DNA of 32,133 bases, from the NCBI RefSeq assembly GCF_000337555.1, contig NZ_AOIO01000025.1, positions 1 to 32,133 of the forward strand, in the 5' to 3' direction. The notes under the pieces were generated by a model. It was not told the DNA's origin. It worked only from the letters and a program-made list of their open reading frames with translations, and did no database searches. The translations under genes were made by a program, and so were the position numbers. How positions within the stretch are numbered: the first letter of the stretch is position 1; every line of letters starts with the position of its first letter. Shown here piece by piece: positions 16,266 through 24,949 of the stretch. The stretch comes from Natrialba asiatica DSM 12278 (GTDB taxonomy: Archaea; Halobacteriota; Halobacteria; Halobacteriales; Natrialbaceae).

Positions 16266-17336
16266 ATGACAGACGATCGCACTGACATCAAGACCGGTAT
16301 CGTCGGCCTCGGAAACATCGGGCAGTATCACGCCGAACGGCTTCGTGAACTCGGTGTTCCGTTAGTCGGCGGCATGGACGTCGCGGCGGAAGCGCGGCGA
16401 CGATTCGCCAGACGCTACGATGTCGACGTGTACGAAGACCATCAGGAACTGTACGAGACTATCGATGCGGTCGTCATCACGACACCGAACAAGTTTCACG
16501 AGGAGTACGCTGTTGACGCCTTCGACCGGGGCATCCACGTTCTGCTCGAAAAGCCCCTGGCACACAGCTACGACAGCGCACAGCGGATCGCAACGGCGGC
16601 GAGAGAAACCGATAGCTACTGCATGGTCGGCTTCAACAATCGCTTTGCAAACACCGTCCAAATCGTGAAAAACCGAATCGACCGCGGTGAACTCGGGGAA
16701 GTGACTCACGTCGAGGCGAACTACGTCCGACGGCGTGGGATTCCCGGTCGCGGCTCGTGGTTCACCCGGCGACAGATCGCCGGAGGCGGAGCGCTCATCG
16801 ACCTCGGCGTTCACGCGATCGATCTCGCGCTGTACCTGCTCGGATACCCGGATGTCGAGGAGGTAACCGGCGTCGATCGAAGCGAGTTCGGCTCGCGCGA
16901 GGAATACGCCTATCTCGAGATGTGGGGAGACGATACGGGACCGCGAGGGTTCGATGTCGACGACTCGGCCAGTGCGTTCGTTCGCTGTCCGGGAAAGCGA
17001 ACGATCAGTCTCGAAGTGGCGTGGGCGACGAATCGGCCGACGAGCCACGAGTTCATCGTGCGAGGCACGAGTGCGGCTGCCCGATTCGATCTCCTCGAAG
17101 GGGATCTAACGATTTATTCGGCGAGTACGTCCGGGCCGGATCACCTCGAGAATACGTCGATCGAGGCGCGACAGAACGACACGCACACGGCGGAACAGCG
17201 GGCGTTTTTCAATCGGATCGTCCGCGACAATGGCAGCGATGGGACCATCGAACAGGCGCTGTCGGTGCAGCAGATCATCGACAGCATCTACCGGTCGAGC
17301 GAGGAGGGGAAAACGGTGACACTCGACGACGTGTGA
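16266..17336 (+). CDS. Gfo/Idh/MocA-family sugar dehydrogenase
   Basis: A 356-residue NAD(P)-dependent oxidoreductase. The Rossmann site is GIVGLGNIGQYHAERL with GLGNIG at 14-19, and the family EKP motif is LLEKPLAH (E95-K96-P97). The catalytic pattern is ALIDLGVHAIDLALYLLG with D179 and H183. Family members oxidise sugars, inositols or sugar derivatives. The ATG at 16266 is preferred over the one at 16191, because the product then opens directly before the nucleotide-binding strand. A TATA-like GATATAGC at about 16129-16136 would give a leader. The gene lies 181 nt after the ABC ATPase and before the TIM-barrel enzyme on the same strand. Confidence 0.92.
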   Translation: MTDDRTDIKTGIVGLGNIGQYHAERLRELGVPLVGGMDVAAEARRRFARRYDVDVYEDHQELYETIDAVVITTPNKFHEEYAVDAFDRGIHVLLEKPLAHSYDSAQRIATAARETDSYCMVGFNNRFANTVQIVKNRIDRGELGEVTHVEANYVRRRGIPGRGSWFTRRQIAGGGALIDLGVHAIDLALYLLGYPDVEEVTGVDRSEFGSREEYAYLEMWGDDTGPRGFDVDDSASAFVRCPGKRTISLEVAWATNRPTSHEFIVRGTSAAARFDLLEGDLTIYSASTSGPDHLENTSIEARQNDTHTAEQRAFFNRIVRDNGSDGTIEQALSVQQIIDSIYRSSEEGKTVTLDDV

Positions 17337-17490
17337 GCGCGCCGGTTCGCCGAACCTCCGAGTCGCCGTCTGACGGGCTACTCTCAGGCAGGTCGACGAA
17401 GCCCAATCGTCTGTGAGTGCGCCGGGAAATCGTACAGCAAACCGTACCGTGGCGGCTGGAGCGACGGGTCGCAATCAGTATCGTACCGAC

Positions 17491-17499
17491 ATTTTATTT
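17491..17499 (+). promoter_or_regulatory. TATA box of the TIM-barrel gene
   Basis: ATTTTATTT lies 26-34 nt before the ATG at 17525, the ideal distance for leaderless transcription. It fixes that ATG as the start and shows that this gene can be transcribed separately from the dehydrogenase upstream. Confidence 0.6.
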
Positions 17500-17524
17500 C
17501 ACCGTCCATCGTTCGTCAGCCCGT

Positions 17525-18493
17525 ATGCAACTCGGCGTTCACACCCCACCGCTTGCCGACGAATCGCTCGAGGGCGCGCTATCGTACCTCGACGAGCAGG
17601 GCGTCGACGCGATCGAACCCGGCGTCGGCGGCCACCCCGGCCAGGATCATCTGCCGCGTGCGGAGTATCTCGACGACGAGACGGCCCAGCAGGAACTACA
17701 GGACCTGCTCGCAACGTACGAGACGGAGATCAGCGCCCTCGCGGTACACAACAATCCGCTCCACCCCGACGACGAACGTGCGGCGACCGCGGATACCGAA
17801 CTCCGCGAGGCGATTACGCTCGCCGATCAGCTCGATATCGGCGTCGTCACCTGCTTCTCGGGGCTGCCGGCCGGCGGACCGAACGACGAGGTGCCGAACT
17901 GGATCACCGCGCCCTGGCCGCCCGAACACAACGAGGCGCTTTCCTACCAGTGGGAGCAGGCGACCGACTACTGGACGGATATCGCGGCGCACGCTGACAC
18001 CCACGGCGTCGATATCGCGATCGAGATGCACCCGAATATGCTGGTCTACGAGCCCCACGGGATGGCTCGGCTCCGCGAGGAAACTGGCGACCGAATCGGC
18101 GCGAATTTTGACCCGTCACACCTCTACTGGCAGGGCATCACGATCACCGATGCCATCAGGTATCTGGGCGAACGCGATGCGATCCACCACGTCCACGCCA
18201 AAGATACCCAAATTTACGACGCACAGGCGCGGGAGAAGGGCGTTCTCGATACGACAGCCTACGACGACGAGCCGAATCGGTCGTGGCTGTTTCGCTCCGT
18301 CGGTTACGGCCACGACGAATCACACTGGAAGGACATCGTGTCGACGCTTCGGATGGTCGGCTACGACGGCACGCTCAGTATCGAACACGAGGACTCGCTG
18401 ACGAGTTCACGCGAGGGCCTGGAGAAGGCGATCGATCTCTTAGAGCGGGCGATATTCGAGACCGAGCCGGGGGAGGCCTACTGGGCGGAGTGA
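17525..18493 (+). CDS. Sugar phosphate isomerase/epimerase-type TIM barrel
   Basis: A 322-residue enzyme of the xylose-isomerase-like (AP endonuclease 2) superfamily. It starts with MQLGVHTPPL, has the metal-binding pattern spread over the barrel, and ends with SIEHEDSL. Likely divalent-metal ligands are E167 in IAIEMHPN, D196 in ANFDPSHLYW, H222 or H224 in IHHVHAKDT, and E287 in LSIEHED. Members isomerise, epimerise, dehydrate or cleave sugars, inositols and 3-keto-glycosides. Beside a Gfo/Idh/MocA dehydrogenase and an ABC importer, it probably handles the oxidised product. The 5' extension of the frame to 17417 is rejected because of the promoter position. Confidence 0.9.
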   Translation: MQLGVHTPPLADESLEGALSYLDEQGVDAIEPGVGGHPGQDHLPRAEYLDDETAQQELQDLLATYETEISALAVHNNPLHPDDERAATADTELREAITLADQLDIGVVTCFSGLPAGGPNDEVPNWITAPWPPEHNEALSYQWEQATDYWTDIAAHADTHGVDIAIEMHPNMLVYEPHGMARLREETGDRIGANFDPSHLYWQGITITDAIRYLGERDAIHHVHAKDTQIYDAQAREKGVLDTTAYDDEPNRSWLFRSVGYGHDESHWKDIVSTLRMVGYDGTLSIEHEDSLTSSREGLEKAIDLLERAIFETEPGEAYWAE

Positions 18494-18586
18494 CTGCTGC
18501 TTGTGGCTGGTGAGTCGAAATCTACTGGAGTGTGGGCAGCCAGCGACCACGGGACCACGACTCGTGGCCACGAACAGAGCGAATCC

Positions 18587-18952
18587 TCACTCGTCGACGG
18601 TCCCAACGGACTCGTCCTCGTCGGCGGTGGTCCCCTCATCCAGGTCGACAGTCCCATCGCTGTAGACGGTCACCGTATACCCCTCGTACTCCAGCCGAAC
18701 GCGGCCGGGAGCGGCTGATTGTGAACTCGAGGATGGAGCGCCATCAGGGGCCGTGTCGGGCTCCGAGCCGGTGCTGTGAAAGAGGGCATCGAGCGCTTCC
18801 GGATTAATGGCGGCGTACAGCGGGTCGTATGCTGGGGGCTCGATGTCGGTGGGGGCAACTCCCTCGCGTGCAGCGATCGCTTCGATGATCGCCTGACTGA
18901 GAGAGACCGCTCCCTCGAACTCGGGCGGCGACTGATCGTCCGGGGAGGACAT
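18587..18952 (-). CDS. HalOD1 output-domain protein
   Basis: A 121-residue protein. The N-terminal half, AVSLSQAIIEAIAAREGVAPTDIEPPAYDPLYAAINPEAL in broad terms, and the strand RVRLEYEGYTVTVYSDGTVDL at the C-terminal side are typical of the HalOD1 output domain. That domain is a haloarchaeal module found alone or at the end of signalling proteins. A Ser/Pro/Asp-rich linker separates the two parts. No sensor or receiver domain is present. A GATAAGGG element (18977-18984, minus-strand CCCTTATC) is 25-32 nt before the ATG, so the gene is leaderless. Its partners and function are unknown. Confidence 0.88.
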   Translation of the reverse strand: MSSPDDQSPPEFEGAVSLSQAIIEAIAAREGVAPTDIEPPAYDPLYAAINPEALDALFHSTGSEPDTAPDGAPSSSSQSAAPGRVRLEYEGYTVTVYSDGTVDLDEGTTADEDESVGTVDE

Positions 18953-19197
18953 ATCGAACGCTAAGGGATTCCAGGGGATAAGGGTGATGGCAGTCCTCGC
19001 TGCGGTAGAGACCGTTCACAGACGCTCTCTATGAGGATGTATCGATCGTTCAGTGAAGCGGAAAAACGGAACGTAGCAATTGTGCGTAAATTTGTCATTT
19101 GAACCAGTAACTGGCCGGAGAGCGGTCACCCAGCGACGACGGTGGTTGTCCCGGTCACGACCAACGTGACTGACCCGCCAGCGCGAGTGTCGATGCA

Positions 19198-20025
19198 TCA
19201 TCCGATCGACCGTCCGAGATCACGGATAGAGTAGGAGCGGCCGATATGGACGCTGATGAGCGCGAGCACTGTTCCGGCGACGACATCAGAGAACCAGTGG
19301 ATGCCGAGGTACATCGTCGAGACGGCGATACTGATCGCGAGGACACCCGAAACGGGGACCCACAGCGGGTACTTCTCGCGCGTCAGCCACGCGAGGAAGA
19401 AAACGGTCATCGACAGAGACGTGTGCAGTGAGGGAAAGACGTTCGTACTCTGGTTCACCTGGTTCGTCAGGCGGCGCATCTGTGGGAACCCGTCGTAGAG
19501 AAGTCCCTCGAACAACAGCGGATCGAAGTTCCGCGGGCCGTAGGCGATGAAGAGGACGTAACACGCGAGACCGATCGTGTAGTTCACGGTGAACGCGAGC
19601 AACAGCGTCGAGAGATCGTCCATCGTCTCCAGCGCGAAGTATGCGATGATCGGGAACAACAGCAGGAAGGCGTACCCGTAGATGTATACGAAGGCGAAGA
19701 ACGATGTGAGTTCCGGTGACTGGAACGTCTGGAGCGCTGCGACCGGATTCACCGGGAACAACAACTGCTCGAGTTCGAACAGCCGCGGAGTGATGTTGTT
19801 CCCGAGCACGCGGTGCTCGATGCGGACGGCGATGTCGACCGTCGACCAGCGCAAAAATAAGACGAGTGCAAGCGTCGCAACCGGGAGGAGGCACATCTCG
19901 AGTCGCCATCGAACGTCCTGCAACGCGGTGACGAGTCGGCGCGGCCCGATGACGACGAGTGTCGCCGTCACGAGCATTGTGGCGACCACGAGGGCGAGTT
20001 GGAGTACGACGCTGGCGAGAGCCAT
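19198..20025 (-). CDS. PAP2-superfamily membrane phosphatase or transferase
   Basis: A 275-residue polytopic membrane protein of the PAP2_3 type (relatives of Aur1/Ipt1 and inositol-phosphoceramide enzymes). The catalytic motifs are FPSLHTSLS with H201, and GIHWFSDVVAG with H243 and D247; R163-like positions in AYGPRNF may serve as motif 1. About six helices are predicted. The family removes or transfers lipid-linked phosphate groups, so a role in lipid or isoprenoid phosphate turnover is possible. A TATA-like ATTAAT (20053-20058) is 28-33 nt upstream. It is downstream of the orphan binding-protein gene with a gap of about 200 nt. Confidence 0.88.
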   Translation of the reverse strand: MALASVVLQLALVVATMLVTATLVVIGPRRLVTALQDVRWRLEMCLLPVATLALVLFLRWSTVDIAVRIEHRVLGNNITPRLFELEQLLFPVNPVAALQTFQSPELTSFFAFVYIYGYAFLLLFPIIAYFALETMDDLSTLLLAFTVNYTIGLACYVLFIAYGPRNFDPLLFEGLLYDGFPQMRRLTNQVNQSTNVFPSLHTSLSMTVFFLAWLTREKYPLWVPVSGVLAISIAVSTMYLGIHWFSDVVAGTVLALISVHIGRSYSIRDLGRSIG

Positions 20026-20052
20026 ACGGGAGCCTAGCTACGGCAGGAGGGG

Positions 20053-20058
20053 ATTAAT
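20053..20058 (-). promoter_or_regulatory. PAP2 gene TATA box
   Basis: ATTAAT on either strand, 28-33 nt before the ATG at 20025. It shows that the PAP2 gene can be transcribed independently of the binding-protein gene upstream. Confidence 0.45.
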
Positions 20059-20232
20059 AGCGTCCGGTCGATACCGGAGAAGACGGCGGTCCGCAAAGCA
20101 AGACTGCACTGGAATCGGTCGCGGAGCTATCGTCACAACTGCAACGGTTTTCGTTCCGATCCCGTAGCCGTCGTGCGATCGGCTGTACAGCGCCTTGCAG
20201 CGGCTCCGATCACGGCAGCGACCGGAAACCAG

Positions 20233-22059
20233 CTACCGGAGTAACACGCCGTCCTCGTACCGATACCCGATCTCATCGAACAGCCGCCGGACCCGTTCGA
20301 CATCGAGTTCACCATCGGTTCCGGGAAACCCGGCCAGTGGCAGCGGGTCCGATCGGTCGTCGCTGTCGCGGTAGCCGAGCAACGATTCCTGCGTCGTCGG
20401 TGCCGTCGCTAACCCGTCGAAAAGTTCGGAGACGATGTACTCGCGGTCGATCAACCGCGAGAGAATCCGCCGCACGTTCGGATTGCCGAGTTCGGGGTGG
20501 TGCGTGTTGTAACCGATCAGGTACATCGACGTACTCGGTGCTGTGAGCAGCGATACCGCGTTGTCGTCGGCGAGTGACTCGATCTGCTCCGGCGGGAGGG
20601 GGCTTGCGGTGACGTCGACATCGCCGGCAAGCAGTGCATCGACCATCGTGCCAACGTTCGGCGAAATGTTGTATCTGAGGCCCTCGAACTGGGGGAATCC
20701 ATCGAGGACGGCGGGCATGTCGGTCGACACCGAATCACGGAGAACGTGATCCGCGACCGGCTCGAGCACGAGTGCGTCCGACCCCGCGTCGCCGAACTCG
20801 AGGAGGCCGGAGCCGACGGGTGCGTCGTTGTTGGTCGTCAGGGCTCTGGTCTGGCGTTCGGCGACGAGTTCGGAGCGGGGTTCCCAGATGTGTTGGGGGA
20901 GAATCGGGACGGTGAGAAATTGGGCGGCAGCGGGGGCGGTGGTGGTTCCGAACGGGATTTCGAGCGTGAGTCCGTCGACAACCTCGATCTGATCCGGCGT
21001 GTCGACGAGCGTCTGGCGGCCGCGATACCGGGGAGCAGGGATGCCGCTGTCGGCTGTACCGAGCGACGTGTCGGCCAGAAGCCGGAACGTGAAGGCGACA
21101 TCGTCGGCGTCGAGCGGTTCCCCGTCGTGCCAGGTGAGCCCCGGGCGAAGCGAGACCGTCGCGCTGAGTCGACCGGTATCGTCCCAGCGAACGTCGTCAG
21201 CGAGCCACGGAATGTATTCCTCAGGGGAGACCGATTCTGCGTTCGACGGGGGTTGGGACGGTGATATTCCGGCAGCGGCCCCCTCCCAACTCTCACTCGG
21301 CCGGCGGACGAGCGGCGCGTACACCAGATCGAGCAGCCCGGGGATGCGATTTTGATCGACCGCGATCGGGTTCAGTCGACCCGTTAGGCCGTCGCCGTAG
21401 ATCCCGACCGTAAGCGGTCCGTCGCGATCACCCGCAGCGGCGGGCGCAGTCGAAAGCAGATCGATGAACTCGATCGCGCGCTGTGGCGGGGCGGGGGCAT
21501 CGATCGACCGGCGGGTACCACCGATCCGGTCCGGGTATGCGACGACAGTAAACGGAGTCGTCTCCGTGAGGTACTCGAACAACTCGGCGAGCGTCTCACG
21601 GCGCGTTTCTCCGCTCTCCGCTCGCTGTTGCTCCAGAAAGTCATCGGCCGTGACAGACGAGAAGTGAAACGGATTCTGCCAGCCGCCCTCACTGACGAAC
21701 TGCGAGTGCAAGAGCCCATACAGGTCATCGAACTCGGCGAATCCCGGATGCCTGATGACGAACACGTCGTACTCCCCCTCGAGAAGTACGTCCCGATACA
21801 GCTCTGACTCGGTGATCGGCTCGGGAGACACATCGATTCCAGCCGCCTCGACGTTCTCCCGGAACCGACTCACGATCATCGACGCCATCGCGTCGTCGTC
21901 CGCGGGGACCGTCTTGATCGTGAGCGCGACCTGGTCGGGGCCGTTGTTTTCCGCGCGCGACCAGAATCGCTCCGCACAGCCGGCGAGCGCGCTCACGCTC
22001 AGTCCGCTTGCACCTGCCAAGAGGTGTCGCCGCGACAGCGACGGAGCGCCTCGCGTCAT
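20233..22059 (-). CDS. Orphan family-5 ABC binding protein, Tat lipoprotein
   Basis: A 608-residue extracellular solute-binding protein of the DppA/OppA class. It carries a twin-arginine signal SRRHLLAGASGLSVSA and a lipobox LAGC with C28. The mature part contains the family signature region SATVSLRPGLTWHDGEPLDA with DDVAFTF. The start is the ATG at 22059, in preference to the longer frame from 22236, and TGTATAG (22084-22090, minus-strand CTATACA) lies 25-31 nt before it. No dipeptide permease or ATPase is encoded beside it, so it must use components elsewhere or act as a sensor. The substrate could be a peptide or another ligand. Confidence 0.9.
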   Translation of the reverse strand: MTRGAPSLSRRHLLAGASGLSVSALAGCAERFWSRAENNGPDQVALTIKTVPADDDAMASMIVSRFRENVEAAGIDVSPEPITESELYRDVLLEGEYDVFVIRHPGFAEFDDLYGLLHSQFVSEGGWQNPFHFSSVTADDFLEQQRAESGETRRETLAELFEYLTETTPFTVVAYPDRIGGTRRSIDAPAPPQRAIEFIDLLSTAPAAAGDRDGPLTVGIYGDGLTGRLNPIAVDQNRIPGLLDLVYAPLVRRPSESWEGAAAGISPSQPPSNAESVSPEEYIPWLADDVRWDDTGRLSATVSLRPGLTWHDGEPLDADDVAFTFRLLADTSLGTADSGIPAPRYRGRQTLVDTPDQIEVVDGLTLEIPFGTTTAPAAAQFLTVPILPQHIWEPRSELVAERQTRALTTNNDAPVGSGLLEFGDAGSDALVLEPVADHVLRDSVSTDMPAVLDGFPQFEGLRYNISPNVGTMVDALLAGDVDVTASPLPPEQIESLADDNAVSLLTAPSTSMYLIGYNTHHPELGNPNVRRILSRLIDREYIVSELFDGLATAPTTQESLLGYRDSDDRSDPLPLAGFPGTDGELDVERVRRLFDEIGYRYEDGVLLR

Positions 22060-22083
22060 ATCAGGACCGGTACGTAACCGCGA

Positions 22084-22090
22084 TGTATAG
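22084..22090 (-). promoter_or_regulatory. TATA box of the family-5 binding-protein gene
   Basis: Minus-strand CTATACA at 25-31 nt before the ATG at 22059, matching leaderless spacing. It supports that start over longer in-frame options. Confidence 0.5.
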
Positions 22091-22501
22091 GACTTACTTT
22101 CACAGCGACACATCAACGTCGTCAAGCAACGTCCGAACTCGCAGCGGGCTGGGGCTACTCGAGTCGCCCTGTCGAGCAAGCAAACGCAGAACTCACGCCC
22201 CGGTGTCGAACGACTAGTCGAATCCATAGCAGGCACCTCGGTGCGAACGCTCAGTAGGCGATGACTATCACGAGTTCAGGATTGTTGCAGACTGGTGACG
22301 TTCTTTCCTCCGTTCGTATGCCCGCCATAACAATAGCTGCATCCGGTTACTATCGATTCGTGGCACCAGTTCGCACGTTCCGGATCGAGCGAGCGGTCCG
22401 GTGAGTCAGAAATCGTCCGCGTGGCGGACGAGCACTCGACGGCCCGAGCGCTCGAGAACTCGACCGATCACGGAACGGGTGAACGACCACGAGAGACAAC
22501 C

Positions 22502-23662
22502 ATGAAGCTCGCACTCATCGGCTTTGGGCAAGCAGGCGGAAAGATCGTCGACGAGTTCCTGGCGTACGACAGCGCCATCGACAACAGTTTCGTCGAGGCT
22601 GCAATCGCGGTGAACTCCGCGACGACGGATCTCCGGGGACTCGATCACGTTCCACAGGAGAACCGCGTTCTCATCGGGCAGGCGCGCGTGAAGGGACACG
22701 GCGTCGGTGCGGACAACGAACTCGGGGCGGCAGTAACCGAGGCTGACATCGACGAGATCCAGGGCGCGATCGACCGCGTACCGGTTCACGAGATCGACGC
22801 GTTCCTGATCGTTGCCGGCATGGGCGGCGGCACCGGCTCCGGCGGCGCACCGGTGCTCGCACGCCACCTGAAACGAATCCACACCGAACCCGTCTACGGG
22901 CTCGGAATCCTTCCCGGAACGGACGAGGGCGGCATCTACACGCTCAACGCCGCCCGATCGTTCAAGACGCTCGTCGACGAGGTCGACAACCTGCTCGTCT
23001 TCGACAACGACGCCTGGCGCAGCGCCGGCGAATCCGTCGGCAGCGGCTACGACCGGATCAACCGCGAAATCGTCGAGCGGTTTGGACTGCTGTTCGCCGC
23101 CGGCGAGGTCGGTCAGAACGACCACGTCGCCGAGAGCGTCGTCGACTCCTCGGAGATCATCAACACGCTCGAGAGCGGCGTCTCGACCATCGGTTACGCC
23201 AGCGAAACCGTCGAGTCCGCGAACGACGGGCTGCTCTCGTCGTTCCGCTCCGACACCGAGTTCGACGAAGGCACCGCGACGAACCGGATGACGAGCCTCG
23301 TCCGGAAGGCGACGCTCGGTCGGCTCACCCTCCCGTGTGACGCCGCAAGCGCCGATCGCGGTCTCGTCGTCGCGACCGGCTCGCCGGAGCACCTGAACCG
23401 CAAGGGCGTCGAACGCGGTCGCCAGTGGCTCGAAGACGAAACCGGTAGCATGGAAATCCGCGGCGGCGACTACCCGCTCCCCGGCCGCGACGATGTGGGC
23501 GCGATCGTCCTCCTTTCGGGCGTGACCGCCGTCCCGCGGATCGACCAGCTCCAGCAGGTTGCGATCGAAGCCCAGGAAACAACCGAAACGGTCCGGGCGA
23601 ACGCACAGGAAGACTTCGCCACGCTGGTCGACACCGGCGGTGAACTCGACGCGCTGTTTTGA
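22502..23662 (+). CDS. CetZ tubulin-like GTPase
   Basis: A 386-residue cytoskeletal GTPase of the archaeal CetZ family, related to FtsZ and tubulin, which in Haloferax controls cell shape and motility. Strong landmarks are MKLALIGFGQAGGKIVDEF at the N-terminus, the tubulin/FtsZ signature GMGGGTGSGGAP (107-118), YGLGILPGTDEGGIYTLNA, NLLVFDNDAWR and SSEIINTLESGVSTIGYAS. It agrees closely with CetZ1 as I remember it, including the KGHGVGADNELG segment, so it is probably the CetZ1 type. The ATG at 22502 matches the conserved N-terminus; the frame extends to 22421. No good TATA box lies at leaderless distance, so a leader from an upstream promoter near 22340 is possible. Confidence 0.95.
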   Translation: MKLALIGFGQAGGKIVDEFLAYDSAIDNSFVEAAIAVNSATTDLRGLDHVPQENRVLIGQARVKGHGVGADNELGAAVTEADIDEIQGAIDRVPVHEIDAFLIVAGMGGGTGSGGAPVLARHLKRIHTEPVYGLGILPGTDEGGIYTLNAARSFKTLVDEVDNLLVFDNDAWRSAGESVGSGYDRINREIVERFGLLFAAGEVGQNDHVAESVVDSSEIINTLESGVSTIGYASETVESANDGLLSSFRSDTEFDEGTATNRMTSLVRKATLGRLTLPCDAASADRGLVVATGSPEHLNRKGVERGRQWLEDETGSMEIRGGDYPLPGRDDVGAIVLLSGVTAVPRIDQLQQVAIEAQETTETVRANAQEDFATLVDTGGELDALF

Positions 23663-24060
23663 GACGGTCGGATTTCGCGAGTAAAGCGACGCGCGTTTCG
23701 TGTTCTTTCCGGTCGGTGAGAGTGAGTCAGTCTCGATCGTCTGCAACGCTGCGTTCGTTCGTGAGCGGAACGGAACGGTCACAAAAATCAGCCAGGAGGC
23801 ATTAATCCGGGGCACATATACTCCCCCTCTCGGCCGCGCAATGACCGTTTACCCGCCCGTCATCGAGCGACTAAGCCCCGGTACCAGTCGACGTGACGCC
23901 GGTGCAACGGTACTGATGCTGAACGCCCCCGACAAAATCGAGTCGACGACTGGTTGTCGGCGGCGTCAGTCGCCGTAACCGGACAATAACGAACTGTGAT
24001 ATGATCGACCGATCGAGTATGAGGAGACAGCACCGGACTGGCTGGGGGGCAAAATTATCG
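23663..24060. other. Intergenic stretch after CetZ
   Basis: About 400 nt with no convincing gene. It holds a good plus-strand TATA box (CACATATAC, about 23814-23822), 45 codons of possible mini-gene starting 20-27 nt after it (listed separately), and a GC-rich hairpin CGGCG with CGCCG near 23958-23976. Nothing else was recognised. Confidence 0.5.
23841..23978 (+). CDS. Possible 45-residue leaderless mini-protein
   Basis: The ATG at 23841 lies about 20-27 nt after a clear TATA box (CACATATAC), the spacing expected for a leaderless transcript. The product starts MTVYPPVIERLSPG and includes ATVLMLNAPDKIE, ending in a basic CRRRQSP tail. Third-position GC is only moderately high. It may equally be a short non-coding RNA transcribed from the same promoter. 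No family is recognised. Confidence 0.3.
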   Translation: MTVYPPVIERLSPGTSRRDAGATVLMLNAPDKIESTTGCRRRQSP

Positions 24061-24210
24061 ATGCGAGAGGCAGTCAAATCCGTCCTTCTCGGACACGACG
24101 AGGCGACAACGGTCGAGGAGTGTCGTCGCTGCGGGCGGACGACCGACACGCCGAATACCGTCTGCCCAACCTGCGGTTGTACGGAAATCGTCACGTATCG
24201 AATCGAATAG
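24061..24210 (+). CDS. Small zinc-ribbon protein
   Basis: A 49-residue protein with two CxxC pairs: C21/C24 in EECRRCGRT and C35/C38 in VCPTCGCTEIV, forming a zinc ribbon. The N-terminus MREAVKSVLLGHDEATT resembles short haloarchaeal zinc-ribbon proteins of about 50 residues. The same frame is open from an ATG at 24001 and another at 24019; the 24061 start is chosen because the upstream 20 residues are basic and unlike the rest. Function is unknown, perhaps nucleic-acid or protein binding. It lies 37 nt before the convergent mptE gene. Confidence 0.7.
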   Translation: MREAVKSVLLGHDEATTVEECRRCGRTTDTPNTVCPTCGCTEIVTYRIE

Positions 24211-24247
24211 CACGGTAAACACTTCTGGAACGGGTCACGAGAGACCG

Positions 24248-24940
24248 TTACGCCAGCGGCAACGCATCGATCGCCTCTCGTCGCCCATCGAGCACACTGA
24301 ACCGCTCCTCGCGGCGGCTCTCGAGCCATCGAAGCAACCGCTCCGCCCATGCGAGCTTCCGCGCTTTCATCGAACTCACCGTCTCGTCGTCGAAATCCCA
24401 CCCGACGAAAACCAACCGGGCCGCACCGAGGTGATCCGCAAGAAACGCCGCCCGGTCGCCGTCGGTGAACCCCCCGAAATTCCGGACCGGCCCCCGCGGC
24501 TCCACCTGCGTCGTCGGCAGGACGAACTCGTCGGCACAATCCGGCACGACGCGCCGAATCGCCGGCACATTGTCTCCGTGGGCGTGAACTGCTACCGGAA
24601 CGCCGTCTGCGGTGAGTCGTCGAACCGTCTCCGGGTTCTTATCCAGGTCCGTAACCATACAGTCCACCTCGATGCCGTTCGACGCGAGCACGTCGACTGC
24701 CGTTGAGGCCGCGACGACCACATCGACGGCCCGCGCTCGGTCGAGTTCAGGGTCGGTTTCGAGCGACGGGCCGGCACCCGCGATGGCGACGGTCGCACCG
24801 TCGACCGGCGAAAGCGCGTCGAGGTCGAACGGCGCCGTGAGCGAGGCGAGCACGTCGCGGGCCCGCTCGTCGCCGCTGCGCTCGTAGCCGAACTCGCGAC
24901 GGATTTCCTCGTAGACGGGGTTCCAGGAATCGAATTCCAT
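24248..24940 (-). CDS. mptE: 6-hydroxymethyl-dihydropterin pyrophosphokinase, MptE type
   Basis: A 230-residue enzyme of the archaeal MptE (DUF115-related) family, which transfers pyrophosphate from ATP to 6-hydroxymethyl-7,8-dihydropterin, replacing bacterial FolK. Family features seen are VAIAGAGPSLE (51-61), VTDLDKNPE (97-104) with acidic metal-binding residues D98 and D100, and VHAHGDNVPAI near 118. Downstream are NFGGFTDGDRA and VFVGWDFDD. The gene lies downstream of folP on the same strand, so product and next enzyme of the pterin pathway are encoded together. There is no TATA box at leaderless distance; transcription probably enters from the promoter at 25112-25118. Confidence 0.92.
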   Translation of the reverse strand: MEFDSWNPVYEEIRREFGYERSGDERARDVLASLTAPFDLDALSPVDGATVAIAGAGPSLETDPELDRARAVDVVVAASTAVDVLASNGIEVDCMVTDLDKNPETVRRLTADGVPVAVHAHGDNVPAIRRVVPDCADEFVLPTTQVEPRGPVRNFGGFTDGDRAAFLADHLGAARLVFVGWDFDDETVSSMKARKLAWAERLLRWLESRREERFSVLDGRREAIDALPLA

Positions 24941-24949
24941 TATCGAGAG

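Noticed and set aside
22406-23815. 469-codon frame antisense to CetZ
   Set aside because: CetZ is unmistakable; the antisense product has no family signature and arises from codon bias.
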